Below, in pieces: positions 18,375-26,486 of a stretch of 64,000 bases of DNA (positions are counted from its first letter, which is position 1; each line of letters starts with the position of its first letter). Where the stretch lies: the NCBI RefSeq assembly GCF_016428855.1, contig NZ_JAELTN010000010.1, positions 47,867 through 111,866 of the forward strand. The letters are read 5' to 3'. Source of the stretch: Pedobacter sp. ASV28 (GTDB lineage: Bacteria; Bacteroidota; Bacteroidia; Sphingobacteriales; Sphingobacteriaceae). Under the pieces are notes generated by a model. That model saw nothing but the letters and a program-made list of their open reading frames with translations, did no database searches and was not told where the DNA came from. Both the position numbers and the translations under genes were made by a program.

Positions 18375-21300
18375 TTAAAATGATGTAGATAAGCCTATCA
18401 ACACAGATTTCTGTTGAGGCGTTGTTAAATAAGTCACATTCGGGCTCATGTTCCTGTCTTGAGGAGTGTCAAAATCACGGGCAATTTCAGGATCTCCCCC
18501 GGGATACTTGGTGAACGTCAGCAAGTTCATTCCCGTTGCAAAAATCCTAGTCTTGCTCAAGCCAATTTTCTTGGTAAAAGAAGAAGGTAGGTTATAGGCC
18601 AAGGTTAATTCCCTTAATCTCATAAAAGAAGCATCGTACAAGAACATGGTTGAATTATAATTCCATTCGCTGGAAAGGCCAGGGTAAGTATTGGTACTCA
18701 TGGTCAACCTAGGAAACTTGGCTATATCACCTGGTTTCTGCCACCGGTCCGCGATATCTGTCCTTATATTCCAATCTGTCACAATACCTAATTGACGTTT
18801 AGCAGAGCCATCATATATATTGCCACCTATGGCAAAAGTGAAAAGTGAAGTCAATTCAAATCCCCTAAAACTGAACGTATTGGTTAAGCCGCCCACATAA
18901 TCTGGGATGACCTTGCCTACAGCCACCCGATTATCGAGCGAAAAGGTTTTAGTTTGATAACCATCTTTGTCCAACCAGATGGGCAAACCGTCTGCAGGAT
19001 CAACCCCATGAAACCTAACCAGGTAGTTGGTTCCCACTGGCTTGCCCAATATGATGCGGGTATCGTTGGTTCCACCACCAATGGCATCTGCAGATAAGCT
19101 ACCTATACTGACTACTTCATTATAATTTTTTGAGATGTTAAAATTTGTCGTCCATTTAAAATTCTTACTTTGAATATTAATTGTATTCAGACTTAATTCC
19201 AATCCTTCGTTCAGTATTTCACCCACATTCTGGTAGGCCGTACCAAATCCAGTTGAGGGAGATATGCCACCGTTAATCAACACATCAGTTGTATTTTTAC
19301 GATAATAGGCAAACTCTCCGCTTATTCTTCCCTTAAACAGTCCGAACTCCAAAGCCAGATCAATGCTCTTAAGCTCTTCCCAATGAAGGTCAGGGTTTTC
19401 TACGTTTTGTGGACTAACCGCAACCTGACCGTTATAAGAACCGCTATTACCAAACTTGGCGTAGTATTCTCCTGGCGGAATATTTGCATTTCCCGTAATA
19501 CCATAGCTGGCTTTTAATTTCAGGTTACTGATGACCTTGTTATTTTTAAGGAAATTTTCTTCACTAACTGTCCATGCTCCTGAGATCGCCGGAAAGAAAC
19601 CGTACTTACGATTAGGTCCAAATTTGGAAGAACCATCTCTACGGGCCAGTACCTGTAGATAATACTTATTGGCATAAGAATAATTTGCACGGCCAAACAA
19701 ACTGGCAAATGTTGTTCTATTTAATCCATTCACATAGTACAGCCCATTTTGTCCCGCCAGTTGTTGCATACGCAGATACATGGCATCCAAGTTCTTAGCA
19801 TAAGGCTCGTTGGCTTCACCACTTATACCATTCGGATATCCATTTTGTTGATAAGCCTGCGATTCGGCTCCGGCAATTAGATTAATTTTATGTTCTTTTC
19901 CTAAATAGATGTCGTAAGTAGCCGTACCCGTTACGTTTCTGTTCAATATTTTATTGTCCCACCTATTTGCGAAACCATTGGCATTTCCGGTCAGCTCTCT
20001 TGGAGAGAACTGATCTTCTGTCACTTGGAGATTATCCATGTTGGCAATGGCCTTCAGTGCAAAATTCTTGAAGGGCTTTAATTCAAAAGTGATACCGGCC
20101 AACAAGCGTTCATCTATACTTTTCCAGTTCATGTAATTAATGGTACGCATAGGGTTTGCACCATTAGTCCAAAAAGAACCGTCGGCATTATATACCGGAT
20201 AGATAGGTAATGCGGTCGACATGGCATCGCCAATACCACCACTCCACGCCGCACTTACCCGAGTATTTGTTCCCTTACTGTATCCAATATTGATGCTGGT
20301 AGAAAAATAACTGGTTGGTTTAACATCCAAATTAACTCTGGCACCATATTTCCCATACGAGTTTCCTTTTAAAAAGCTCTGGAGATCGCTATAATTAGCA
20401 CTTACATAAGTTCTTATCTTATCTGTACCTTGGCTAAAGGAAATATTTTGTTCATTCAATTTACCGGTTTCGGTTACCAGGTCAAACCAATCTGTATTAT
20501 TCTGACTAGCTTGTGCCCAGGTTAAGCCCTGAGGAAGTGGGGCCAATCCAGTATTGCCATCGTTGGTCCATGCCTCCTGACGAAGTGTCAACCATTCTGG
20601 TCCTGAAACAAAATCTGGTTTGTTGGCATAAGTACTCAAACCAAATTTAGTTGAAAGACTAAATGTTGGCTTGCCGAGCTTTCCCCTTTTAGTTGTAACC
20701 AGGATTACCCCATTCGCTCCCCGCGAACCATAAATACCCGCTGCACCAGCATCTTTTAAAATTTCAACAGATTCTATATCTTCTGCATTTAGGGTGGCCA
20801 AAGGATTTTGGTTCATTCCGCCTCGGTTGCCATTGAGAAAAGGATCGGCAGTAACGGGAATACCATCTACCACATACAAAGGATCACCTCCCGCACTGAT
20901 AGAACCCACTCCCCTTATCCTGATCACTGAACCACTGCCAGCCAAACCGCTGCCCTGCGTAACTTGCACTCCTGCGGCCCTTCCCTGTAAACTTGCTTCA
21001 AAACTGGGCGTAGGCAAGGCCGCAATCTTATCGCCAGAAACTTTGGCAATAGATCCCGTAACCTCTCTCCTCGTTTGTGTACCATAGCCCACAATCACCA
21101 CATCATCCAACATTTGATTGTCTGATTCTAAGGTTAAGGTTACATTGGAATTTCCAGCTGTCTTTAGGGAGCGCTCCAAAGTTTTATAACCCATAGAGCG
21201 GATCTGCAAGATGACCTCTTCGCTTGTCAATCCCGTAAACCTGAATAACCCGTTATTATCTGTCAATGTGACTTTTGTTGTTCCTTTAATAAAAACAGAG

Positions 21301-21431
21301 GCTCCTGGTAAAGGCAAACCAGTTTCATCAAGCACTTTCCCGGAGATGACTCCTGTTTGTGCCTGAACTTTAAGCACCGTTAAAAAAAACAGCACCAAAA
21401 GACCCTGTTTTAACAGGTAAAAAACTTTCAT
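18375..21431 (-). CDS. susC: SusC-like TonB-dependent outer-membrane transporter
   Basis: A 1018-residue protein with a signal peptide ending at about residue 25 (KVQAQ). A carboxypeptidase-regulatory-like domain (about 27-108, GVISGKVLDETGLPLPGAS) is followed by the SusC signature LDDVVIVGYGTQ and plug (about 112-235, with DPLYVVDGIPV and AGAAGIYGSRGANGVILVTTK), then the beta-barrel ending in an aromatic residue (LIGLSTSF). It has no STN domain, unlike the second SusC in this window, consistent with control by the LacI-type regulator rather than by FecR and sigma. It is the first gene of the starch operon and imports maltodextrins. Confidence 0.95.
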   Translation of the reverse strand: MKVFYLLKQGLLVLFFLTVLKVQAQTGVISGKVLDETGLPLPGASVFIKGTTKVTLTDNNGLFRFTGLTSEEVILQIRSMGYKTLERSLKTAGNSNVTLTLESDNQMLDDVVIVGYGTQTRREVTGSIAKVSGDKIAALPTPSFEASLQGRAAGVQVTQGSGLAGSGSVIRIRGVGSISAGGDPLYVVDGIPVTADPFLNGNRGGMNQNPLATLNAEDIESVEILKDAGAAGIYGSRGANGVILVTTKRGKLGKPTFSLSTKFGLSTYANKPDFVSGPEWLTLRQEAWTNDGNTGLAPLPQGLTWAQASQNNTDWFDLVTETGKLNEQNISFSQGTDKIRTYVSANYSDLQSFLKGNSYGKYGARVNLDVKPTSYFSTSINIGYSKGTNTRVSAAWSGGIGDAMSTALPIYPVYNADGSFWTNGANPMRTINYMNWKSIDERLLAGITFELKPFKNFALKAIANMDNLQVTEDQFSPRELTGNANGFANRWDNKILNRNVTGTATYDIYLGKEHKINLIAGAESQAYQQNGYPNGISGEANEPYAKNLDAMYLRMQQLAGQNGLYYVNGLNRTTFASLFGRANYSYANKYYLQVLARRDGSSKFGPNRKYGFFPAISGAWTVSEENFLKNNKVISNLKLKASYGITGNANIPPGEYYAKFGNSGSYNGQVAVSPQNVENPDLHWEELKSIDLALEFGLFKGRISGEFAYYRKNTTDVLINGGISPSTGFGTAYQNVGEILNEGLELSLNTINIQSKNFKWTTNFNISKNYNEVVSIGSLSADAIGGGTNDTRIILGKPVGTNYLVRFHGVDPADGLPIWLDKDGYQTKTFSLDNRVAVGKVIPDYVGGLTNTFSFRGFELTSLFTFAIGGNIYDGSAKRQLGIVTDWNIRTDIADRWQKPGDIAKFPRLTMSTNTYPGLSSEWNYNSTMFLYDASFMRLRELTLAYNLPSSFTKKIGLSKTRIFATGMNLLTFTKYPGGDPEIARDFDTPQDRNMSPNVTYLTTPQQKSVLIGLSTSF

Positions 21432-21713
21432 ACTTAAAGCGATTTTTAGTTAATAAATTTGGTTAGATATTTAGTTAAAATACACGAAGAACTAATTTAC
21501 AAGCTGAAACTGTAATTCAAAATTTATTTGAAAATTAATTTCAAGACCTAAAAATGACATCAAAAACAGCAGCAACATTCACACTTAGCCTCAAACACCC
21601 TTTATTCACAAGACCATCAAAAAACCATTAAAAACATTGAAAAACAATACATTATGACCTAAAATAAAAATCACATTGTGTAAAATTAACACTAAGTTAT
21701 TTTTTACACTAAC

Positions 21714-21733
21714 AATTGGGAACGTTCCCAATT
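21714..21733. promoter_or_regulatory. Palindromic operator 1 (LacI-type)
   Basis: A perfect 20-bp palindrome with core GGGAACGTTCCC flanked by AATT on both sides. The central CG step and half-site layout match LacI/GalR-family operators. It lies about 280 bp upstream of the susC start codon, and its centre is 44 bp from that of operator 2. Confidence 0.75.
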
Positions 21734-21756
21734 TAAAGAAGCGGTTTTTGACCAAA

Positions 21757-21778
21757 TTTTCGGGAACGTTCCCGAAAA
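21757..21778. promoter_or_regulatory. Palindromic operator 2 (LacI-type)
   Basis: A perfect 22-bp palindrome with the same GGGAACGTTCCC core as operator 1, but flanked by TTTTC/GAAAA. The 44-bp centre-to-centre distance is about four helical turns, so both sites could face the same side of the DNA and be bound cooperatively by the regulator encoded immediately upstream. Confidence 0.75.
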
Positions 21779-21835
21779 AAGAATAAAATTATTCTTAAAA
21801 TACACTAAGTGAGAGAAAAATTTAATTTTTGACAA

Positions 21836-21866
21836 GCAAAAATAGCCCTTATAAAAAGGGCTATTT
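21836..21866 (-). terminator. Intrinsic terminator of the LacI-type regulator gene
   Basis: An 11-bp stem (21840-21850 pairing with 21856-21866, AAATAGCCCTT/AAGGGCTATTT) with a 5-nt loop is followed on the minus strand by a short U-run. The distal arm includes the TAG stop codon of the regulator gene at 21861. It separates the regulator transcript from susC. Confidence 0.8.
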
Positions 21867-22871
21867 GGAGGTAGAATTCCTCACGAATAATTTTGATTTT
21901 AATACTACTTCTTGAATGGTATTAACGGACTGTCCTCCTTCTAACATATCAAACAATAATTGTGCGGCCTGCCCACCTATTTCTGTAGCTGGCTGCGTAA
22001 CCGTAGTTAGGGAAGGATTGAGCAATGGAGCAATTTCCAAACTCGAAAATCCAATTACCTTTACTTCTTTAGGAATATTCATTTTCAGATCGAAACAGGC
22101 ATAATAGGTAGCAAAAGCCAAACGCTCTACAGCGGCAAAAATACCATCGGGCTTTAATTGTTTGAGTGCATCTTTGATAATTACATCATTCTCCTCATAG
22201 CTATTACTACAATCAATTACGTATTTATCCTCAAATTTGATATGATGTTTTTCCAAAGCATCAACGTAGCCCTGCATACGTGTTTTACCAATACTCAAAC
22301 TTTTATTCACTACCAGATAGGCAATTTTCTTACATCCCTGCTCAATGAGGTGCTCTGTAGCCTTAAAGCTACTGTCGTAGTCATTTGTGACTACCCTAGG
22401 GGTATCAATATCTTCGTAAACCCTATCAAAAAAAACCAGTGGGAGACGTTTTCCGCCCAAACGGTTCAAATAGTTGTGGTTATTGGCCTCTCCGGAAACA
22501 GACATGATGATTCCATCTGCCCTACCGTTATGTAAATGTCTGATAAAGTCAATTTCCTTTTGGTAATCGTCGTCGGTAACATAGATTAGAATATGGTAAT
22601 TATGCAGTCGGGCAATACGTTCTATACCATGTATAGCTTGCGAAAAGTAATTATTGGCCAGTTCGGGAACGATAATGGCAATGGTGCGGCTCTTTTGTTC
22701 CCTCAAATTACTGGCGTAATGGTTAGGCTGATAGTTAAGCTCTTTGGCCTTAGCCAAAATACGGGCCTTTGTATCAGCCTTGATATCACTATTGTCTCTA
22801 AATGCCCTGGAAACCGTTGATTTAGATAAATTCAAAGCTTCCGCTAATTGCTTAATATTGATATGATCCAT
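21861..22871 (-). CDS. LacI/GalR-family transcriptional regulator of the sus operon
   Basis: A 336-residue regulator. Residues 4-25 form the LacI helix-turn-helix (IKQLAEALNLSKSTVSRAFRD) with hinge helix (NYQPNHYASNLRE), and about 60-330 form the periplasmic-binding-protein-like effector domain (TIAIIVPELANNYFSQAIHGIE). It has normal family length. It precedes the starch operon in the same direction but ends in its own terminator, and two strong palindromes lie between the two. The inferred role is control of susC and downstream genes, with a maltodextrin or derivative as effector. Whether it represses or activates cannot be seen. Confidence 0.93.
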   Translation of the reverse strand: MDHINIKQLAEALNLSKSTVSRAFRDNSDIKADTKARILAKAKELNYQPNHYASNLREQKSRTIAIIVPELANNYFSQAIHGIERIARLHNYHILIYVTDDDYQKEIDFIRHLHNGRADGIIMSVSGEANNHNYLNRLGGKRLPLVFFDRVYEDIDTPRVVTNDYDSSFKATEHLIEQGCKKIAYLVVNKSLSIGKTRMQGYVDALEKHHIKFEDKYVIDCSNSYEENDVIIKDALKQLKPDGIFAAVERLAFATYYACFDLKMNIPKEVKVIGFSSLEIAPLLNPSLTTVTQPATEIGGQAAQLLFDMLEGGQSVNTIQEVVLKSKLFVRNSTSK

Positions 22872-22895
22872 TAGGTATATACAGAACTACAGCAA

Positions 22896-22903
22896 CAAAG
22901 ATA
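22896..22903 (-). promoter_or_regulatory. Putative -7 element of the LacI-type regulator gene
   Basis: On the minus strand this reads TATCTTTG, an exact match to the Bacteroidota -7 consensus TAnnTTTG, 25 bp upstream of the regulator start codon. No TTTG is seen at the ideal upstream distance (the nearest TTG is 25 bp away), so only the -7 box is proposed. Confidence 0.4.
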
Positions 22904-22955
22904 AAGCATAATCTATGAGTATTTACTACAACAATAGCTACCTGTTCAATTTTAT

Positions 22956-24203
22956 CTATATATACTTCTTAAACAAGCTGCTGGCCGTATGTCCACCAAA
23001 ACCAAATGTATTGTTCAACACATAGTTCAATGGCTTATAAACGGGCTTACCCAATATAATATTCATTCCTTCCGGAATTTCGCTATCCAGTTCATGTGTA
23101 TTGATGGTAGCTGGTATAACCCCATGCTTAATGGCCAAAACAGAGATGATACTTTCGATGGCACCTGCAGCGCCCAATAAATGACCGGTCATCGATTTGG
23201 TTCCACTGATGGCCACAGGTAAATTGCCGAATAATTTCTTAATACCAACCAGCTCACTGATATCCCCAATTCCGGTAGATGTGGCATGTGCATTAATATA
23301 ATCCACCTCCTCTGGCGTAATACCAGCCTCCTGTAAAGCTTTCTGCATACCCAATACGGCCCCCAAACCTTCAGGATGTGTACCGGTAAGGTGATAGGCA
23401 TCTGCCGCCATTCCACCGCCAACCAATTCGGCATAGATCGTAGCTCCCCTATTCAGGGCATGGTCTAAATCTTCCAATATCAATGCACCTGCGCCTTCTC
23501 CCATTACAAAACCATCTCTGGCCACATCAAATGGTCTGGAGGCTTCTTGCGGATTTTCATTGTTTTTTGACAAAGCTTGCGCAGAACTGAATCCACCTAC
23601 CGAAGCTTCGGTAATGGCAGCTTCTGAGCCACCTGCAATCATTACTTTTGCCTTTCCAAGACGTATGGTATCGAAAGCACTAATTACCGCTGTATTCGAT
23701 GAAGCACAGGCAGAGACCGTACAATAATTTGGCCCATGTAGCTGGTGTCTGATCGAAATTACACCGGCAGCTATATCCACAATCATTTTCGGGATAAAGA
23801 AGGGGTTAAATCTTGGGGTGCCATCACCTGCATTAAACTCTTTTAATTGCTGTTCAAAAGTACCAATTCCCCCATTTCCCGTGGCCCAAATCACTCCCAC
23901 TTCATAACGGTCAACTTCGGGCATGGCCGCAAAATCCAAACCTGCATCAGCAATAGCCTGATCACTTGCCGCTATGGCATATTGGCTAAACAAATCATAT
24001 TTCTTGATTTCCTTTTTATCAAGATATTCCTCTACGTTAAATCCTTTTACCTCACAGGCAAAATGGGTCTTAAATTTACTACTGTCGAACTTTGTAATTG
24101 GGCCTGCTGCACTTTTACCAGCGATGATATGATCCCAAAATTCATTTACCGAGTTTCCCAAAGGCGTAATGGCGCCAAGTCCAGTAATCACTACTCTTTT
24201 CAT
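22956..24203 (-). CDS. fabF: Beta-ketoacyl-[acyl-carrier-protein] synthase II (FabF/KAS II type)
   Basis: A 415-residue condensing enzyme when started at the ATG at 24203 (MKRVVITGLGAITPLG), the usual FabF start; the frame stays open to 24326 but that extension is not FabF-like. Catalytic residues are Cys166 (TVSACASSNTA), His306 (NAHATSTGIGD) and His341 (SMTGHLLGAAG). It elongates acyl-ACP by decarboxylative condensation with malonyl-ACP. It is not next to acpP but follows a thioesterase, an SDR and a DUF2798 gene under a TetR regulator, so it is probably an accessory ketosynthase for a specialised or modified acyl chain rather than the housekeeping enzyme. Confidence 0.92.
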   Translation of the reverse strand: MKRVVITGLGAITPLGNSVNEFWDHIIAGKSAAGPITKFDSSKFKTHFACEVKGFNVEEYLDKKEIKKYDLFSQYAIAASDQAIADAGLDFAAMPEVDRYEVGVIWATGNGGIGTFEQQLKEFNAGDGTPRFNPFFIPKMIVDIAAGVISIRHQLHGPNYCTVSACASSNTAVISAFDTIRLGKAKVMIAGGSEAAITEASVGGFSSAQALSKNNENPQEASRPFDVARDGFVMGEGAGALILEDLDHALNRGATIYAELVGGGMAADAYHLTGTHPEGLGAVLGMQKALQEAGITPEEVDYINAHATSTGIGDISELVGIKKLFGNLPVAISGTKSMTGHLLGAAGAIESIISVLAIKHGVIPATINTHELDSEIPEGMNIILGKPVYKPLNYVLNNTFGFGGHTASSLFKKYI

Positions 24204-24211
24204 CTTGTTAG

Positions 24212-24478
24212 TTATCTTAAAATCTTTCGTTCCAATAAATAGTCTATCCACCTTTCCATTGGTGGCGCTATCCTCAATATTGAAGAAACGGCCACAAGAT
24301 AAGCTATTGGCCACGATTTTAGCCATATTATTAGAAAATGGTGTGTAAAACCTATGTTAATTGCACTCTTCGTAAGCGCTGCTATGCCTTTAGTTATTGC
24401 TTCCATTGTTAAAGTAAGCCTTATTCTTTCTTCCTCTGCCGATCGAACTGCTTCAATCCAATGCAGCGCTATTTGCAT
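24212..24478 (-). CDS. Small membrane protein, DUF2798-like
   Basis: An 88-codon frame that ends 8 bp before the fabF start and overlaps the SDR gene end by 26 bp. The segment from about residue 20 (RLTLTMEAITKG…INIGF, then FLIIWLKSWPIAYLVAV, then RIAPPMERWIDYLL) follows the layout of DUF2798 proteins: two membrane helices, an N-x-G-F turn, a WLKSW start to helix 2 and a final aP. The first helix is more polar than usual. The true start may be the ATG at 24406. The function of the family is unknown. The call rests on pattern resemblance and good gene spacing. Confidence 0.5.
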   Translation of the reverse strand: MQIALHWIEAVRSAEEERIRLTLTMEAITKGIAALTKSAINIGFTHHFLIIWLKSWPIAYLVAVSSILRIAPPMERWIDYLLERKILR

Positions 24479-25208
24479 TCATTACCTTTAATGCTTCTAC
24501 CGGTGAGGACAAGAATAATTCATAAATCTTCGCTGTGTCTCCAACCCTGATTTCAAACACATCGTCCCTTAAGGAAGTTAACAACTCTTCTGCAACTACC
24601 GACGGATGAATTCCTTTGTGGCCATTTATTTCTTTCGAAAATGTAGTGTTCACCAATGGAGGCATAAGCTCGAAAACCTTAACAGAAGTATTGGATAAGG
24701 TTAGCCTTAATGAAGTGGTATATGAATGTAATGCCGCCTTGCTAGCTGCATAAGTAGGCAATATAAGGCCAGGAACATAAGCCACCACCGAAGAAACATT
24801 TACAATTGCAGCCTCTTTTTGCCCTTTTAATGTTGGCAAGAGCAATTGGTTCAACCTAATTACCGATAAATAATTTGTCAGCATCTCATCTTCTGCAATT
24901 AGATAAGAATCTTGGTTTATATTATCTAGCGGGTGTAACATGGCTCTTCCTGCATTGTTGATCACCATATTTAGGGCAGGGAACAACCTATTTAATGTGG
25001 CCACCAACTGCTTTACATCATTTGCCTTACTTACATCGGCCCTAATAGCCTTAACCTTAGGCAATTTTATTTTAGCTTCTTCCAAACGGCTTTCATCTCT
25101 ACCCACAATAATGACTTCATTGCCATTTTCGCTGAGCAGTTTTGCGATTTCGAATCCAATGCCAGCACTTCCGCCGGTAATCAATACGGCATTATTTGTT
25201 GTTTTCAT
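24453..25208 (-). CDS. Short-chain dehydrogenase/reductase (DltE-like SDR)
   Basis: A 251-residue classical SDR. The Rossmann motif TGGSAGIG (11-18), the Asp of RADVS (cofactor adenine loop), NNAG (84-87) and the catalytic Ser140, Tyr153 and Lys157 (YAASK) are all present. It is cytoplasmic, of normal length and NAD(P)-dependent. The sequence resembles the DltE/YdfG-like branch. It lies 25 bp after the thioesterase gene and upstream of the DUF2798 and fabF genes, so a ketoacyl or hydroxyacyl substrate is plausible, but this is inferred from neighbours. Confidence 0.9.
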   Translation of the reverse strand: MKTTNNAVLITGGSAGIGFEIAKLLSENGNEVIIVGRDESRLEEAKIKLPKVKAIRADVSKANDVKQLVATLNRLFPALNMVINNAGRAMLHPLDNINQDSYLIAEDEMLTNYLSVIRLNQLLLPTLKGQKEAAIVNVSSVVAYVPGLILPTYAASKAALHSYTTSLRLTLSNTSVKVFELMPPLVNTTFSKEINGHKGIHPSVVAEELLTSLRDDVFEIRVGDTAKIYELFLSSPVEALKVMNANSAALD

Positions 25209-25233
25209 TGTCTTTATTATTTTTTATAGTGAA

Positions 25234-25719
25234 TTAAAATTTGAAGATCATGCAAGTACTGGTGGCATGTGCATATAGTTGCCCTTTTTCATCTACCAAT
25301 TGTGCTTCAACCAATGCTGTTCTACCTCCCACATAAACAACTTTACCTACCGCTTTTAACTCTTCGGTCTTAGTGGTCACTGCTTTTAGAAAATTAACTT
25401 TAAGTTCAAGTGTGGTATACGCTTTACCTATTTCGAGTAAAGTATGTAATGAACAGCCCATAGCCGAATCCAAAATAGCTGAAATTACACCCCCATGTAC
25501 CGTACCGATAGGGTTATAATGAAATTCTTGTGGACGGAAAGAAAAAGATACACTCCCCTCCTCGAGCTCGCCAATCTTAAAATCCAAGGTATATAACAAA
25601 GGAGGCAAAGGCAGTTGGCCTGCCCCCATTGCGTTGAGGTAATCTATACCACTCATTTTTAGCGCTTGTTTCGCTGCTGGTTCGGGATTTTCCCAATGGA
25701 TCTGTCTTGTTCTTTTCAT
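25234..25719 (-). CDS. Hotdog-fold acyl-CoA thioesterase (PaaI/YiiD family)
   Basis: A 161-residue hotdog-fold protein with the PaaI-type signature HGGVISAILDSAMGCS (His75, Gly76-77, Asp84 acting as the likely catalytic acid). It should hydrolyse acyl-CoA or aryl-CoA thioesters in the cytoplasm. Its start codon lies only 5 bp from a perfect 16-bp palindrome (25725-25740) that matches a site in front of the tetR gene. It is therefore the first regulated gene of the thioesterase, SDR, DUF2798 and fabF cluster. Confidence 0.88.
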   Translation of the reverse strand: MKRTRQIHWENPEPAAKQALKMSGIDYLNAMGAGQLPLPPLLYTLDFKIGELEEGSVSFSFRPQEFHYNPIGTVHGGVISAILDSAMGCSLHTLLEIGKAYTTLELKVNFLKAVTTKTEELKAVGKVVYVGGRTALVEAQLVDEKGQLYAHATSTCMIFKF

Positions 25720-25724
25720 AATTT

Positions 25725-25740
25725 TATACCAATTGGTATA
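25725..25740. promoter_or_regulatory. TetR operator in front of the thioesterase operon
   Basis: A perfect 16-bp palindrome TATACCAATTGGTATA in the 38-bp gap between tetR and the thioesterase gene. It agrees at 14 of 16 positions with the site at 26366-26381 in the tetR promoter. A -7-like box (TAAATTTT on minus, 25753-25760, 7 of 8 consensus) lies just upstream, which would put the operator at the start of the transcript. Confidence 0.75.
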
Positions 25741-25757
25741 TTTTAGGTTAAAAAAAT

Positions 25758-26342
25758 TTATAGTTCCTCTATCATTTTTTTCATGGATTTCATAATGAGT
25801 TCCATAGATTTTGAACTATCTGTTAACTTGGCAATCATAATCCCTCCCTCTATCATGGCAATCATGGTTAAGGCTATGCACTCTGTATCAAGTTCTGTCA
25901 TAAACTCACCATTTTGTTTTCCTTCCTCAATAATACGCCTGATTTTGTTTTTCCAGGAAAGTATAGCTGAAATGGCTTTTTCTCTTAACGCCGGATGTGT
26001 ATCATCTGCTTCTGTTGCCGTGTTAAGGATTGGGCAACCTCCTTCAGTAAGCAGGGGATTAAAGATTTGTTGATAATGGGTAGCATATACCATCAACTTA
26101 TTCCTAGCGGTAACCTGACTGGCAAGTGCCGAAGCAAAAATATTGTTCAATTTCCCAAGGTTATAATCAAAAACAGCCAATGCCACTTCATCTTTGTTCA
26201 TGAAATTACCATAAACACTGCCCTTCGTAAGCCCAGTAGCTGTTGTTATATCAGCTAGAGATGTACCCGCAAACCCTTTTTTATTAAAAATAGGCGCCGT
26301 TTTCTCAATAATAAATGCTTTGGTTCTTTCTGTTTTTGACAT
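25758..26342 (-). CDS. TetR/AcrR-family transcriptional repressor
   Basis: A 194-residue protein with a TetR N-terminal helix-turn-helix (residues about 26-47, GTSLADITTATGLTKGSVYGNF) and a C-terminal ligand domain (LTEGGCPILNTATEADDTHP). It is encoded directly upstream of the thioesterase, SDR, DUF2798 and fabF genes. Its own promoter carries an operator inside the -33/-7 spacer, and a second copy precedes the thioesterase, so autorepression plus repression of the cluster is the likely circuit. The effector is probably an acyl compound or a related xenobiotic; this is inference. Confidence 0.92.
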   Translation of the reverse strand: MSKTERTKAFIIEKTAPIFNKKGFAGTSLADITTATGLTKGSVYGNFMNKDEVALAVFDYNLGKLNNIFASALASQVTARNKLMVYATHYQQIFNPLLTEGGCPILNTATEADDTHPALREKAISAILSWKNKIRRIIEEGKQNGEFMTELDTECIALTMIAMIEGGIMIAKLTDSSKSMELIMKSMKKMIEEL

Positions 26343-26359
26343 ATTTCAATTTAACCACA

Positions 26360-26391
26360 CAAATATATACCAATCGGTATTATTTAACAAA
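26360..26391 (-). promoter_or_regulatory. Promoter of tetR
   Basis: On the minus strand, TTTG (26388-26391) and TATATTTG (26360-26367) are exact matches to the Bacteroidota -33 and -7 elements, with a 20-bp spacer. The -7 box ends 17 bp before the ATG at 26342, giving a very short leader. The TetR operator occupies the promoter-proximal part of the spacer. Confidence 0.7.
26366..26381. promoter_or_regulatory. TetR operator in the tetR promoter
   Basis: An imperfect palindrome TATACCAATCGGTATT that matches the perfect site at 25725-25740 at 14 of 16 positions. It overlaps the -7 box by 2 bp and fills the spacer, so binding would block RNA polymerase. Confidence 0.75.
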
Positions 26392-26431
26392 ACAATTACT
26401 CCTAAAATGATCTTTCAAAGACAAAGGCTAT

Positions 26432-26466
26432 AAAAAATCCCCCTAGGTATTATCCTAAAGGGATTT
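26432..26466 (-). terminator. Intrinsic terminator after the DUF1800/DUF1501 operon
   Basis: The stem AAATCCC/GGGATTT (26435-26441 with 26460-26466) continues with an inner TAGG/CCTA pairing (26444-26447 with 26454-26457) and a 6-nt loop. On the minus strand it is followed by TTTTTT. It lies 21 bp beyond the DUF1501 stop codon. Confidence 0.8.
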
Positions 26467-26486
26467 CTATAAATTAATATCTACAG

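Larger units (their letters stand above)
21432..21860 (-). promoter_or_regulatory. Regulatory region of the sus operon
   Basis: The 429-bp gap between the regulator gene and susC contains the terminator at 21836-21866 and the two palindromes listed separately. The stretch 21432-21680 is very AT-rich with no gene or hairpin that I can support. A weak -7-like element (TAATTTTA on the minus strand, 21681-21688) lies just downstream of the proximal palindrome, but its distance to a TTG (24 bp) is longer than usual, so I do not claim a promoter there. Confidence 0.5.

Noticed and set aside
21837..21844. TATTTTTG on the minus strand as a sus promoter -7 box
   Set aside because: It fits TAnnTTTG, but it lies in the terminator stem and U-run of the regulator gene and has no -33 partner.
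24204..24326. 41-residue N-terminal extension of the ketosynthase
   Set aside because: FabF proteins begin at MKRVVITG, and the extension overlaps the better-supported DUF2798 frame.
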